A stretch of DNA of 64,000 nucleotides from Thermus hydrothermalis (GCF_022760925.1 NZ_JAKTNT010000005.1:1-64000), one strand, 5' to 3'; counted from the first letter of the stretch, positions 1 to 8,225 are shown. Notes: generated by a model not told the origin, from the letters alone. Numbers and translations are program-made.

Positions 1-131
1 GGTGGTGGGGTTCGCTTGCGTTGGAGGGGGAGGAGTTTTGGGTAAGGGTGGGCTGGGGGTCTGGGGTGTGGACGTGGGGCATGGGGTTTAGAGGAGAGTT
101 TTAGCACAAGCAAGTTACATCGTGAAAAGTC

Positions 132-557
132 TCACTTACGCTTGCCAAACCCGTACACCAACTCATCCCCCTTCCGCACCACCAGGAGGAGGGCCGGCCG
201 TCCTAGGCTGTCCTTGAGCACGTACTTGGTCCGCACCTCCCCGTCCACCACCCGCTCCTCCTGGCTTTCCACGAAGTACCCAGCGGCGGCGAAGGCGGTG
301 AGCACCTGCTGGACGAAGGTGGCGTGGAGCCTGGCGGCTAGGCCCTTGGCGGCGAAGGCCTCGAGGGCGTACCCCTTGGCCTCGGGAAAGCGGGCGAGAA
401 GGGGTTCGGGGCTGCGGGCCTTGTAGGAGCCTGCGGGAAGCCGCACGGCCGGGTCCAGGCTTGAGCTCAGGGCGGCCACCGCCGTCACCTCCACCAGGGT
501 TTGGGCCAAACCTACCCCTAGCGCCAAGAAGGCGAGCAAGACCTTGAGCTTTCCCAT
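132..557 (-). CDS. Small secreted protein of unknown function
   Basis: Predicts 141 residues. Residues 1-18 form a typical signal peptide (MGKLK followed by a Leu/Ala/Val core ending GLAQ), so the mature protein of about 120 residues should be exported. The rest shows no motif I recognise; it has a charged, beta-rich C-terminal half ending GFGKRK. It begins 9 bases after the stop of the PucR-type regulator on the same strand, so the two are probably cotranscribed. I do not recognise the family and assign no function. The reading frame and codon use look genuinely coding. Confidence 0.7.
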   Translation of the reverse strand: MGKLKVLLAFLALGVGLAQTLVEVTAVAALSSSLDPAVRLPAGSYKARSPEPLLARFPEAKGYALEAFAAKGLAARLHATFVQQVLTAFAAAGYFVESQEERVVDGEVRTKYVLKDSLGRPALLLVVRKGDELVYGFGKRK

Positions 558-566
558 AAGGGCATC

Positions 567-1940
567 TTAGCCCAAAAGGAGGTCGCGGGCCCGGAGGGCG
601 AGGTGCACCCGGGCCAGGGTTTCCGGCTGGCCCAAGGGGCCCACCACGGCCTCAATGCGCTTCAGGCGGTAGCGCAGGGTGTTGGGGTGGACGTGGAGCC
701 TGCTCGCCGCTTCCTCCACGCTCCCCGAGGCCATGTAGGCCTCGAGGGTCCGAAGGAGCTTGGGGGGAAGGGGGAGGTAACGCTCCACCAGGGCCCTGAG
801 GTCCTCCGGGGACTGTTGCAGGAGGACGAAGGCCACGGGGTCCAGGCCTGTGAAGGAGAGGGCCTCCCCCGCCCGCGCCGCCTTGAGGGCGATGAGGGCC
901 TCGCGGTAGGCCTCCTGCACCGCCCGGTCGGCGTGGACGGCGGAGTAGCCCAGGCGGCTTCCCGGGATGAGGGCTTTGAGAAGCCCTTCCGCCTCCTTTT
1001 TGGGGCTATGCACCTGCCACATGGCTGCCACCCGGTTCCCCCGGGTGGCGAGGAGGTAGGGGACGCCGAGCCGGTCCAGGTAGGCCCCCGCCTGGCGCCT
1101 CAGTTCCAGGGTGGCCTCCCTGCGCCTTTCCTCCGCCAGGCGGTGGCGGCCCGGGACCTCGGGGGGCTCGGCCAAGGCCAGGACCCACTCCACCCCCTCG
1201 GCGAAGCCGAAGGCGAAAAGCCTTTCCGCCTCCGCCTCCCCCAGGATGAGGCCCTCCAGAAGCGCCGCCCCCAAGGACTCCTCCCGCATCCTTTCCAGGC
1301 TTTTCTCCAAGGAGCGCACCTTGAGGAGCCGGGCCGCCACCTCCAGAAGCCCCCTCGCCCGCTTGAGCGCCCCCTCCTCCCCGTAGGCCACCAGCACCCC
1401 TTCCCCGGCCTCGAGGGCAAGCCACCCCCGGCCCTCCCCCGGAGCCTCGGGGTGCCTGGGGGGCACGGGGCCGGCGAAGCCCAGGACCTCCCCCCAGGGG
1501 GCCACCCGGGCCAGGGGCAGGCCCGTGGCCTGGTGCAGGACCTCCAGGAAGGGGCGGTCCGGAAGCTTCAGGAGGAGGTCCACGAGGCTTGCCAAGGCTA
1601 GGCCCGGCGCCAGGGCGAAGAGGCGGAGGGCGAGGGCCTTCTCCACCTCCTCCCGGCCGAGCCAAGGGGGGTAAAGGGCCAGGCCCAGGCCCTCGCTTTG
1701 GGCGAAGGCCTCCACCTCGGGGTCGGGCCCGGGGAGGAGGAAGCCCGTGGCCGCCCGGTAACGGAAGAGGCTCCCCTCGGGGCGGAAGAGGAGGAGGGCC
1801 CCCTCCAGGGGGAGGAGCGGGCGGGGCTCGGGGAGGACGAAGAGGGCGGGGCGGGAGGTGGGGACCCGGAGGGTTAGGCCCAGGGCCTCCGCCAGGGCGG
1901 TGAAGGAGATGGGGTCTTGACCAAACTCTGCCTCGGGCAT
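567..1940 (-). CDS. PucR/CdaR-type transcriptional regulator
   Basis: Predicts 457 residues from the ATG at 1940. A longer in-frame start at 2063 exists, but it would run across the divergent promoter region and adds Arg/Ser-rich sequence unlike a domain. The C-terminal 60 residues match the PucR-family helix-turn-helix: a segment reading VEEAASRLHVHPNTLRYRLKR, typical of regulators that respond to purines, amino acids or aromatic acids. The N-terminal half resembles a PucR ligand-binding domain and the middle a GGDEF-like CdaR region. It is divergent from the 4-hydroxyphenylacetate operon, and local control of that operon is the obvious inference. Ligand unknown. Confidence 0.85.
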   Translation of the reverse strand: MPEAEFGQDPISFTALAEALGLTLRVPTSRPALFVLPEPRPLLPLEGALLLFRPEGSLFRYRAATGFLLPGPDPEVEAFAQSEGLGLALYPPWLGREEVEKALALRLFALAPGLALASLVDLLLKLPDRPFLEVLHQATGLPLARVAPWGEVLGFAGPVPPRHPEAPGEGRGWLALEAGEGVLVAYGEEGALKRARGLLEVAARLLKVRSLEKSLERMREESLGAALLEGLILGEAEAERLFAFGFAEGVEWVLALAEPPEVPGRHRLAEERRREATLELRRQAGAYLDRLGVPYLLATRGNRVAAMWQVHSPKKEAEGLLKALIPGSRLGYSAVHADRAVQEAYREALIALKAARAGEALSFTGLDPVAFVLLQQSPEDLRALVERYLPLPPKLLRTLEAYMASGSVEEAASRLHVHPNTLRYRLKRIEAVVGPLGQPETLARVHLALRARDLLLG

Positions 1941-2087
1941 TGTGTATTTCACCAATACCACCTGCCTTTGTCCGGGGCAAGGCGGAGAAGAGTGTGTATC
2001 TAAACAAATGACGCCGAAACTTTGTTTGTCCGTACGATTGCCCGAAGCCCGCCCCCTAGGCATCCTGGGAAACGAAAGGAGAAGCGC
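1941..2087. promoter_or_regulatory. Divergent control region between pucR-type gene and hpa operon
   Basis: Only 147 bases separate the two divergent starts. The region holds an inverted repeat AAACAAA (2002-2008) / TTTGTTT (2021-2027) with a 12-base spacer, and a direct repeat TTTGTCCG at 1967-1974 and 2025-2032. These are candidate sites for the PucR-type protein. I could not place convincing -35/-10 pairs. The ribosome binding site of the first hpa gene is AAAGGAGAAG, ending just before ATG 2088. Confidence 0.4.
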
Positions 2088-2981
2088 ATGTTCCAGGGTT
2101 CCATACCGCCCTTACCCACACCCTTTCGCAAGGGCAAGCTAGACGAGGAGGCCTTGCGCCGCCTGGTGGAGCGGGTGGTGCAGGGGGGGTCCCACGGGGT
2201 GAGCGTGGGGGGAACCACGGGGGAGCCCGGCACCCAGACCCTGGAGGAGCGAAAACGGGCCCTAGAGGTGGTCCTGGACCAGGTGGCGGGGAGGGTGCCC
2301 GTCATCCCGGGAACGGGGGCCTTGCGCCTGGAGGAAACCCTGGAGCTCACCCGCTTCGCCCGGGAGGCGGGGGCGCAAGGGGCCATGGTCATCGTCCCCT
2401 ACTACGTGAAGCCCAACCAGGAGGGCCTTTACCGCTACTTCGCCGAGGTGGCCAAGGCGGTGCCCGACTTCCCCCTCCTCATCTACAACATCCCCGGGCG
2501 GGCGGGGGTGGAGATCGCCCCTAAGACCGTGGCCCGCCTCCGGCGGGACTTCCCCAACATCGTGGGCCTCAAGCACTCCTCCAAGGACCTGGAGTACCTC
2601 TCCCACCTCTTCGCCGAGGCGGGGCGGGACTTCCTCGTCTTCTGCGGCCTGGAGAGCCTCACCCTGCCCATGATGAGCCTGGGGGCGGTGGGCACCATCG
2701 CCGCCACTGCCAACTGGCTCCCCAAGGAGGTGGCCCTCCTCTGCGAGAGGGCCCTGGCGGGGGACTACGAGGGGGCCAGGGAGATGCACTACTACCTCCT
2801 CGAGGCCAACGAGGCCATCTTCTGGGACACGAACCCCATCCCCCTCAAGACCGTGCTCGCCTGGATGGGGCTTTTGGAGAAGGAGTGGCGGCCCCCCTTG
2901 GGCCCCACCACCCCCGAGGTGGAGATGCGGCTTCGGCGGATGGCGGAGCGCTACGGCCTCGTCCCCGTGGAGGCGGCATGA
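2088..2981 (+). CDS. DapA-family (class I) aldolase, probable HpaI replacement
   Basis: Predicts 297 residues with the N-acetylneuraminate lyase/dihydrodipicolinate synthase fold signature: GGTTGEPG at 41-48, Tyr133 in YNIPG, and the Schiff-base Lys162 in GLKHSS. The ATG at 2088 is chosen because it follows AAAGGAGAAG; an upstream in-frame start lies in the control region. Automatic annotation would call it DapA. However, Thermus makes lysine by the aminoadipate route, and this gene heads a homoprotocatechuate operon that lacks the usual class II aldolase HpaI. I infer cleavage of 2,4-dihydroxyhept-2-ene-1,7-dioate to pyruvate and succinic semialdehyde. It overlaps the next gene by ATGA. Confidence 0.8.
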   Translation: MFQGSIPPLPTPFRKGKLDEEALRRLVERVVQGGSHGVSVGGTTGEPGTQTLEERKRALEVVLDQVAGRVPVIPGTGALRLEETLELTRFAREAGAQGAMVIVPYYVKPNQEGLYRYFAEVAKAVPDFPLLIYNIPGRAGVEIAPKTVARLRRDFPNIVGLKHSSKDLEYLSHLFAEAGRDFLVFCGLESLTLPMMSLGAVGTIAATANWLPKEVALLCERALAGDYEGAREMHYYLLEANEAIFWDTNPIPLKTVLAWMGLLEKEWRPPLGPTTPEVEMRLRRMAERYGLVPVEAA

Positions 2982-3718
2982 AGCTCGCCCGCTTTCTCGC
3001 CAAGGGAAGGGTGCACCAGGGGGTCTATAGGGACGGCCTCCTCCTGGACGAGGCGGGGGAGGCCCACGACCCCGAGGGGGTGACCTGGCTCCTCCCCTTC
3101 ACCCCGGGGAAGATCCTGGGGGTGGCCCTGAACTACGCCGACCACGCCGAGGAACTGGGCCTCGCCCGCCCCGAGGAGCCCGCCCTCTTCTGGAAGCCCA
3201 ACACGAGCCTCCTCCCCCACAAGGGGGTGGTGCTTTACCCCAAGGGGGCGCGGTTCGTCCACTACGAGGTGGAGCTCGCCGTGGTGGTGGGGAGGCCCAT
3301 GAAGCGGGTGAAGGCCAAGGACGCCCTGGACTACGTCCTCGGCTACACCATCGCCAACGACCTGGTGGCCCGGGACTACGTGACGAACACCTTCCGCCCC
3401 CCCATCCGGGCCAAGGGGCGGGACACCTTCTTGCCCCTTGGGCCCTTCCTGGCGGTGGGGGAGGTGGAGGACCCCCAGAACCTCTGGCTAAGGGCCTACG
3501 TGAACGGGGAGCTCCGGCAGGAGGGGCACACCTCGAGGATGCTCTACTCCGTGGCGGAGCTTTTGGCGTTCATCTCCGAGTTCATGACCCTGGAGCCCTA
3601 CGATGTCCTCCTCACCGGCACCCCCAAGGGGATCAGCCAGGTCCACCCGGGGGACGTGATGCGCCTGGAGATTGAGGGCCTGGGGGCCCTGGAAAACCCC
3701 ATAGAGGAGGAAGCATGA
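2978..3718 (+). CDS. hpaG: FAH-family isomerase/decarboxylase of homoprotocatechuate pathway (HpaG-like)
   Basis: Predicts 246 residues, a single fumarylacetoacetate-hydrolase domain. Metal ligands expected in the family are visible as Glu97 and Glu99 in HYEVEL and Asp128 in IANDLVARD, and the GTPKGIS loop is near residue 213. Enteric HpaG is about 430 residues with two such domains; this protein has one. It should act on 5-oxopent-3-ene-1,2,5-tricarboxylate (decarboxylation) and/or the following isomerisation. It overlaps both neighbours by four bases (ATGA), which indicates tight translational coupling. Which half-reaction it keeps cannot be read from the sequence. Confidence 0.8.
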   Translation: MKLARFLAKGRVHQGVYRDGLLLDEAGEAHDPEGVTWLLPFTPGKILGVALNYADHAEELGLARPEEPALFWKPNTSLLPHKGVVLYPKGARFVHYEVELAVVVGRPMKRVKAKDALDYVLGYTIANDLVARDYVTNTFRPPIRAKGRDTFLPLGPFLAVGEVEDPQNLWLRAYVNGELRQEGHTSRMLYSVAELLAFISEFMTLEPYDVLLTGTPKGISQVHPGDVMRLEIEGLGALENPIEEEA

Positions 3719-5262
3719 GGTACGCCGACGCCGTGGCGGGAATCCCTTGGGAAACCATTGAGGCGGTGCGGCGGCGCCTCCAGGAGAAGCCCGCCCTCCA
3801 CTTCATCAAGGGGGAGTTCCTCCCCTCGGAAAGCGGGGAAACCTTCCCCTCCCTGGACCCCGCCAGCAACGAGGTCCTGGGCCATGCGGCGAGGGGCGGG
3901 GAGCGGGAGGTGGACCGCGCCGCCCGGGCGGCCCACGAGGCCTTCGCCACGTGGAGCCGCACCAAGGCCAAGGAGAGGAAGCGCTACCTCCTCAAGGTGG
4001 CGGAGCTCATAGAGAAGCACGCCGACGAGCTCGCCGTGATGGAGTGCCTGGACGCCGGGCAGGTCCTGCGCATCGTGCGGGCCCAGGTGGCCCGCGCCGC
4101 CGAGAACTTCGCCTTCTACGCCGAGTACGCCGAGCACGCCATGGAGGACCGCACCTACCCCGTGGACCGGGACTGGCTCTACTACGCCCTTAGGGTCCCC
4201 GTGGGCCCCGTGGGCATCATCACCCCCTGGAACGCCCCCCTGATGCTCTCCACCTGGCGCATCGCCCCCGCCCTGGCCTTCGGGGATACCGTGGTCCTGA
4301 AGCCGGCGGAGTGGAGCCCCTTCACCGCCAGCAAACTGGCGGAGATCTTCCAGGAGGCGGACCTGCCCCCTGGGGTCTTCAACCTGGTCCAGGGCTTCGG
4401 GGAGGAGGCGGGGGCGGCCCTGGTGGCCCACCCCCTGGTGCCCCTCATCACCCTCACCGGGGAGACGGAGACGGGGAAGGTGGTGATGCAGAACGCCGCC
4501 CGTCACCTCAAGCGGCTTTCCTTGGAGCTCGGGGGGAAAAGCCCCGCCTTGGTCTTCGCCGACGCCGACCTGGAAAGGGCCCTGGACGCCGTGGTCTTCC
4601 AGATCTACTCCTTCAACGGGGAAAGGTGCACGGCGAGCTCCCGCCTCCTGGTGGAGGAGGGCATCTTTGAGGAGTTCGTGGCCAAGGTGGCGGAAAGGGC
4701 CAGGGCCATCCGCGTGGGCCACCCCTTGGACCCCGAGACGGAGGTGGGGCCCCTGATCCACCCCGAACACCTGGAGCGCGTCCTGGGGTACGTCCGGGTG
4801 GGCCTCGAGGAAGGGGCAAGGCTCCTCGTGGGGGGCAGGCGGGCCACCCGCTCCTTCCGGGGGGAGGACCTCTCCCAGGGCAACTACCTGGAGCCCACCC
4901 TCTTCGTGGGGGAGAACCACATGAGGATCGCCCAGGAGGAGATCTTCGGGCCGGTGCTCTTGGCCATCCCCTTCAAGGACAAGGAGGACGCCCTCAGGAA
5001 GGCCAACGATACCAAGTACGGCCTCGCCGCCTACGTCTTTACCAAGGACCTGGAGCGGGCCCACCGCCTGGCCTTGGAGTTGGAGGCGGGCATGGTCTAC
5101 CTCAATAGCCACAACGTGCGCCACCTGCCCACCCCCTTCGGCGGGGTGAAGGCGAGCGGGGACCGGCGGGAGGGAGGGTTCTACGCCCTGGAGTTCTACA
5201 CCGACCTGAAGAGCGTGGCCCTCCCCTTGCGGCCCCCCCACATTCCGAGGTTCGGCAAGTGA
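3715..5262 (+). CDS. hpaE: 5-carboxymethyl-2-hydroxymuconate semialdehyde dehydrogenase
   Basis: Predicts 515 residues of the NAD-dependent aldehyde dehydrogenase superfamily. The general-base motif ELGGKSP (Glu near 271) and the nucleophile motif FNGERCT (Cys near 305) are intact, as is the IITPWNAP cofactor loop. FNGERCTASSR is characteristic of the HpaE branch. In the pathway it oxidises the ring-opened semialdehyde made by HpaD. It starts with ATG overlapping the hpaG stop, and its end lies 11 bases before hpaB with a GAGGAGG ribosome binding site between. Confidence 0.9.
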   Translation: MRYADAVAGIPWETIEAVRRRLQEKPALHFIKGEFLPSESGETFPSLDPASNEVLGHAARGGEREVDRAARAAHEAFATWSRTKAKERKRYLLKVAELIEKHADELAVMECLDAGQVLRIVRAQVARAAENFAFYAEYAEHAMEDRTYPVDRDWLYYALRVPVGPVGIITPWNAPLMLSTWRIAPALAFGDTVVLKPAEWSPFTASKLAEIFQEADLPPGVFNLVQGFGEEAGAALVAHPLVPLITLTGETETGKVVMQNAARHLKRLSLELGGKSPALVFADADLERALDAVVFQIYSFNGERCTASSRLLVEEGIFEEFVAKVAERARAIRVGHPLDPETEVGPLIHPEHLERVLGYVRVGLEEGARLLVGGRRATRSFRGEDLSQGNYLEPTLFVGENHMRIAQEEIFGPVLLAIPFKDKEDALRKANDTKYGLAAYVFTKDLERAHRLALELEAGMVYLNSHNVRHLPTPFGGVKASGDRREGGFYALEFYTDLKSVALPLRPPHIPRFGK

Positions 5263-5273
5263 GGAGGTGAAGG

Positions 5274-6731
5274 ATGGCGAGGACGGGAGCGGAGTACATA
5301 GAGGCCCTGCGGGAGAGGCCCCCAAACCTCTGGTACAAGGGGGAGAAGGTGGAGGACCCCACCACCCACCCGGTCTTCCGGGGGATCGTGCGCACCATGG
5401 CGGCCCTTTACGACCTGCAGCACGACCCCCGGTTCCAGGAAGCCCTCACCTACGAGGCGGAGGGGAAGCGCCACGGCATGAGCTTCCTCATCCCCAAGAC
5501 CAAGGAGGACCTGAAGCGGCGGGGCCAGGCCTACAAGCTCTGGGCGGACCAGAACCTGGGCATGATGGGCCGAAGCCCCGACTACCTGAACGCCGTGGTC
5601 ATGGCCTATGCGGCGAGCGCCGCGTACTTCGGGGAGTTCGCCGAAAACGTCCGGAACTACTACCGCTACCTGCGGGACCACGACCTGGCCACCACCCACG
5701 CCCTCACCAACCCCCAGGTGAACCGGGCCAAGCCCCCTTCCGCCCAGCCCGACCCCTACATCCCCGTGGGAGTGGTGCGGCAGACGGAGAAGGGCATCGT
5801 GGTGCGGGGGGCCCGGATGACCGCCACCTTCCCCTTGGCGGACGAGGTCTTAATCTTCCCCTCCACCCTCCTCAAGGAGGGGCCAGGGAGCGAGAAGTAC
5901 GCCATCGCCTTCGCCCTTCCCACCTCCACCCCTGGGCTCCACTTCGTCTGCCGGGAGGCCCTGGTGGGGGGGGATAGCCCCTTTGACTACCCCCTCTCTA
6001 GCCGCCTCGAGGAGATGGACTGCCTCGTCATCTTTGACGACGTCCTGGTGCCCTGGGAGCGGGTCTTCATCCTGGGGAACGTGGAGCTTTGCAACAACGC
6101 CTACGCCCAGACGGGCGCCCTGAACCACATGGCCCACCAGGTGGTGGCCCTGAAGACGGCCAAGACGGAGGCCTTCTTGGGGGTAGCGGCCCTCATGGCC
6201 GAGGGCATCGGGGCCGACGCCTACGGCCACGTGCAGGAGAAGATCGCCGAGATCATCGTCTACCTCGAGGCCATGAAGGCCTTCTGGACCCGGGCGGAGG
6301 AGGAGGCCAAGGAAAACGCCTATGGCCTCCTGGTGCCGGACCGCAAGGCCTTGGACGGGGCCCGGAACCTCTACCCGAGGCTTTACCCGAGGCTAAGGGA
6401 AATCCTGGAGCAGATCGGGGCCTCGGGCCTCATCACCCTGCCCTCGGAAAAGGACTTCAAGGGCCCCTTGGCGCCCCTTCTGGACAAGTACCTCCAAGGG
6501 GCCACCCTGGACGCCCGGGAGCGGGTGGCCCTCTTCCGCCTGGCCTGGGACATGACCCTTTCCGGCTTTGGGGCCCGGCAGGAGCTTTACGAGCGCTTCT
6601 TCTTCGGCGACCCCGTGCGCATGTACCAGACCCTCTACCAGGTGTACGATAAGGAGCCCTACAAGGAGCGGATCCGGGCGTACCTCAGGGCCTCCCTCGG
6701 CGTCTTCGCCCAGGAGGAGGTGGAGGCGTGA
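5274..6731 (+). CDS. hpaB: 4-hydroxyphenylacetate 3-monooxygenase, oxygenase subunit
   Basis: Predicts 485 residues, the usual length of the bacterial FADH2-utilising HpaB family. The opening MARTGAEYIEALRERPPNLW and the internal stretch around RNYYRYLRDHDL match the family as known from Thermus thermophilus, whose HpaB structure has been solved. It adds an ortho hydroxyl to 4-hydroxyphenylacetate, giving homoprotocatechuate, using reduced flavin delivered by HpaC. It is preceded by GAGGAGGTG and overlaps hpaC by four bases. Confidence 0.93.
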   Translation: MARTGAEYIEALRERPPNLWYKGEKVEDPTTHPVFRGIVRTMAALYDLQHDPRFQEALTYEAEGKRHGMSFLIPKTKEDLKRRGQAYKLWADQNLGMMGRSPDYLNAVVMAYAASAAYFGEFAENVRNYYRYLRDHDLATTHALTNPQVNRAKPPSAQPDPYIPVGVVRQTEKGIVVRGARMTATFPLADEVLIFPSTLLKEGPGSEKYAIAFALPTSTPGLHFVCREALVGGDSPFDYPLSSRLEEMDCLVIFDDVLVPWERVFILGNVELCNNAYAQTGALNHMAHQVVALKTAKTEAFLGVAALMAEGIGADAYGHVQEKIAEIIVYLEAMKAFWTRAEEEAKENAYGLLVPDRKALDGARNLYPRLYPRLREILEQIGASGLITLPSEKDFKGPLAPLLDKYLQGATLDARERVALFRLAWDMTLSGFGARQELYERFFFGDPVRMYQTLYQVYDKEPYKERIRAYLRASLGVFAQEEVEA

Positions 6732-7183
6732 CCTCCCTGGAGGAGGCCTTCAAGGAGGCCCTAAGCCGCTTCGCCAGCGGCGTCACCGTGGTGGCGGCCC
6801 GGGCGGGGGAGGAGCGGGGCATGACCGCCACCGCCTTCATGTCCCTAAGCCTCAGGCCCCCCTTGGTGGCCTTGGCGGTGAGCGAGGGGGCGAAGCTTTT
6901 GCCCCTTTTGGAGCGGGCGGGGGCCTTCACGGTGAGCTTTCTGCGGGAGGGGCAGGAAGGGGTTTCCGAGCACTTCGCCGGGAGGCCGAAGGAGGGGGTG
7001 AGCCTGGTGGAGGGCCGGGTGGAGGGGGCCTTGGCGGTCCTTAGGTGCCGCCTCGAGGCCCTCTACCCGGGCGGGGACCACCGGATCGTGGTGGGGCGGG
7101 TGGAGGCGGTGGAGCTTGGGGCAATGGGCCCGCCCCTCGTCTACTTCGCCCGCGGCTACAGGAGGCTTGTATGGCCATCGTAA
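6728..7183 (+). CDS. hpaC: Flavin reductase partner of HpaB
   Basis: Predicts 151 residues from a GTG that overlaps the hpaB stop (GTGA). The fold is that of the flavin-reductase-like (FMN-binding split-barrel) family: a segment with FASGVTVVAAR near the N-terminus, MTATAFMSLSLRPPLV (flavin-contacting) at about residues 37-52, and a C-terminal GRVEAVELG...PLVYF. It uses NAD(P)H to supply reduced FAD to HpaB. Its last 13 bases overlap hpaD. The position directly after hpaB makes the assignment secure. Confidence 0.92.
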   Translation: MTSLEEAFKEALSRFASGVTVVAARAGEERGMTATAFMSLSLRPPLVALAVSEGAKLLPLLERAGAFTVSFLREGQEGVSEHFAGRPKEGVSLVEGRVEGALAVLRCRLEALYPGGDHRIVVGRVEAVELGAMGPPLVYFARGYRRLVWPS

Positions 7184-8130
7184 GGGTAGGTTTCCTGGAA
7201 CTTTGGGTTCAGGACCTGGAGAGGAGCCTGGAGTTTTACCAGGGGCTTTTGGGAATGCTCCTGGAAAGGCGGGAGGGCAAGGCGGCCTACCTCAGGGGCT
7301 ACGAGGAGCGGGAGTGGAGCCTGAAGCTTACGGAGGCCCCTTTTGCGGCGGTGGCCGCCCTAGGCTTCAAGGTGAACTCGGAGGAGGGCCTTTCCGCCCT
7401 TAAGGCCTGGGCGGAGAGGGAAGGGCTTTTCCACCGGGAGGAGGCGGACTGGGGCCGTCCCAGGGTCCTCCGGGTGCAGGACCCCTTCGGCTACCCCTTG
7501 GCCTTCTACTTCCAGGCGGAAAAGCTTCCCCGGATGCTCCAGGAGTACCACCTCTACCGGGGGCCCGGGGTCCTCCGCATAGACCACGTCAACCTCTTCT
7601 CCCCGGAGGTGGACCGGGCCACCCGCTACTACCAGGAGGCCTTGGGGTTCCGCCTCACGGAGTACACGGAGGACGAGGAGGGGAGGCTTTGGGCGAGCTG
7701 GCTCCACCGCAAGGGGAACGTGCACGACGTGGCCTTCACCAACGGGGAGGGCCCCAGGCTCCACCACTTCGCCTACTGGCTTCCCGACCCCATGGCGGTG
7801 ATCCGGGCGGCGGACATCCTGGCGGGGGCGAGGCGCACGGACGCCATTGAGCGGGGCCCCGGGCGCCACGGCATCTCCAACGCCATGTTCCTCTACCTGC
7901 GGGACCCGGACGGGCACCGGATGGAGCTTTACACCTCGGACTACCTCACCGTGGACCCCGACCTGCCCCCGGTGCGCTGGAGCCTCAACGACCCCAGGCG
8001 CCAGACCCTTTGGGGCCACCGCACGCCCAAGAGCTGGTTCCTGGAGGGGAGCCTGCTTCTAGACCCTTCGGGGAACCCCGTGCCCAGGCGGGCCTCGAGG
8101 CTAGCGGGCATCCCCGAACACGTGATCTAG
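7171..8130 (+). CDS. hpaD: 3,4-dihydroxyphenylacetate 2,3-dioxygenase (type I extradiol)
   Basis: Predicts 319 residues with two vicinal-oxygen-chelate repeats. Expected iron ligands are His139 (LRIDHVN), His199 (RLHHFAY) and Glu252 (GHRMELY). The overall layout resembles the Brevibacterium/Arthrobacter type I enzymes rather than the unrelated type II HpaD of Escherichia coli. It cleaves homoprotocatechuate to 5-carboxymethyl-2-hydroxymuconate semialdehyde, the HpaE substrate. ATG 7171 is preceded by GGAGG and lies inside the end of hpaC. It is the last gene of the hpa operon; a promoter for the next operon follows within a few bases. Confidence 0.92.
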   Translation: MAIVRVGFLELWVQDLERSLEFYQGLLGMLLERREGKAAYLRGYEEREWSLKLTEAPFAAVAALGFKVNSEEGLSALKAWAEREGLFHREEADWGRPRVLRVQDPFGYPLAFYFQAEKLPRMLQEYHLYRGPGVLRIDHVNLFSPEVDRATRYYQEALGFRLTEYTEDEEGRLWASWLHRKGNVHDVAFTNGEGPRLHHFAYWLPDPMAVIRAADILAGARRTDAIERGPGRHGISNAMFLYLRDPDGHRMELYTSDYLTVDPDLPPVRWSLNDPRRQTLWGHRTPKSWFLEGSLLLDPSGNPVPRRASRLAGIPEHVI

Positions 8131-8131
8131 C

Positions 8132-8160
8132 TTGACGGGACACTTGTCCCTAAGTAGACT
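8132..8160 (+). promoter_or_regulatory. Promoter of the liv-paaI-paaK operon
   Basis: A -35 box TTGACG (8132-8137) and a -10 box TAGACT (8155-8160) are separated by exactly 17 bases. The predicted transcription start is near 8167. A short palindrome GGGACA-CT-TGTCCC (8137-8150) sits in the spacer. The promoter begins immediately after the hpaD stop, so no room is left for a terminator of the hpa operon. Confidence 0.65.
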
Positions 8161-8166
8161 GGAAGC

Positions 8167-8180
8167 CAAACGACCGTTAG
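8167..8180 (+). promoter_or_regulatory. PaaR-type operator
   Basis: CAAACGACCGTTAG fits the pseudopalindrome CNAACGNNCGTTNG that I recall as the binding sequence of the Thermus thermophilus TetR-family phenylacetate repressor PaaR. It starts 7 bases after the -10 box, covering the predicted transcription start, an ideal place for repression. The repressor gene itself is not in this window. Confidence 0.6.
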
Positions 8181-8191
8181 TTAGACCCTAT

Positions 8192-8205
8192 CCGGGGCAC
8201 CCCGG
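8192..8205 (+). other. Short hairpin in the leader of the liv-paa operon
   Basis: CCGGGG-CA-CCCCGG is a perfect 6-bp inverted repeat between the putative PaaR operator and the ribosome binding site AAAGGAGGTAGGAG of the following gene. It might be a leader stem-loop or an additional protein site. With this base composition chance is possible. Confidence 0.3.
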
Positions 8206-8225
8206 TGGGAAAAAGGAGGTAGGAG

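Noticed and set aside
1..131. Possible gene or regulatory element at the left edge
   Set aside because: G- and T-rich sequence with no supportable open frame, ribosome binding site or repeat; I see nothing to annotate.
2088..2981. Lysine-biosynthetic dihydrodipicolinate synthase (dapA)
   Set aside because: Thermus uses the aminoadipate route to lysine, and the gene is translationally coupled to homoprotocatechuate genes.
3598..5325. Long antisense open frame (575 codons) opposite hpaE
   Set aside because: It is a GC-rich codon shadow: Gly/Pro/His-rich composition, no family, fully antisense to a clear aldehyde dehydrogenase. Many similar shadows over other genes were ignored for the same reason.
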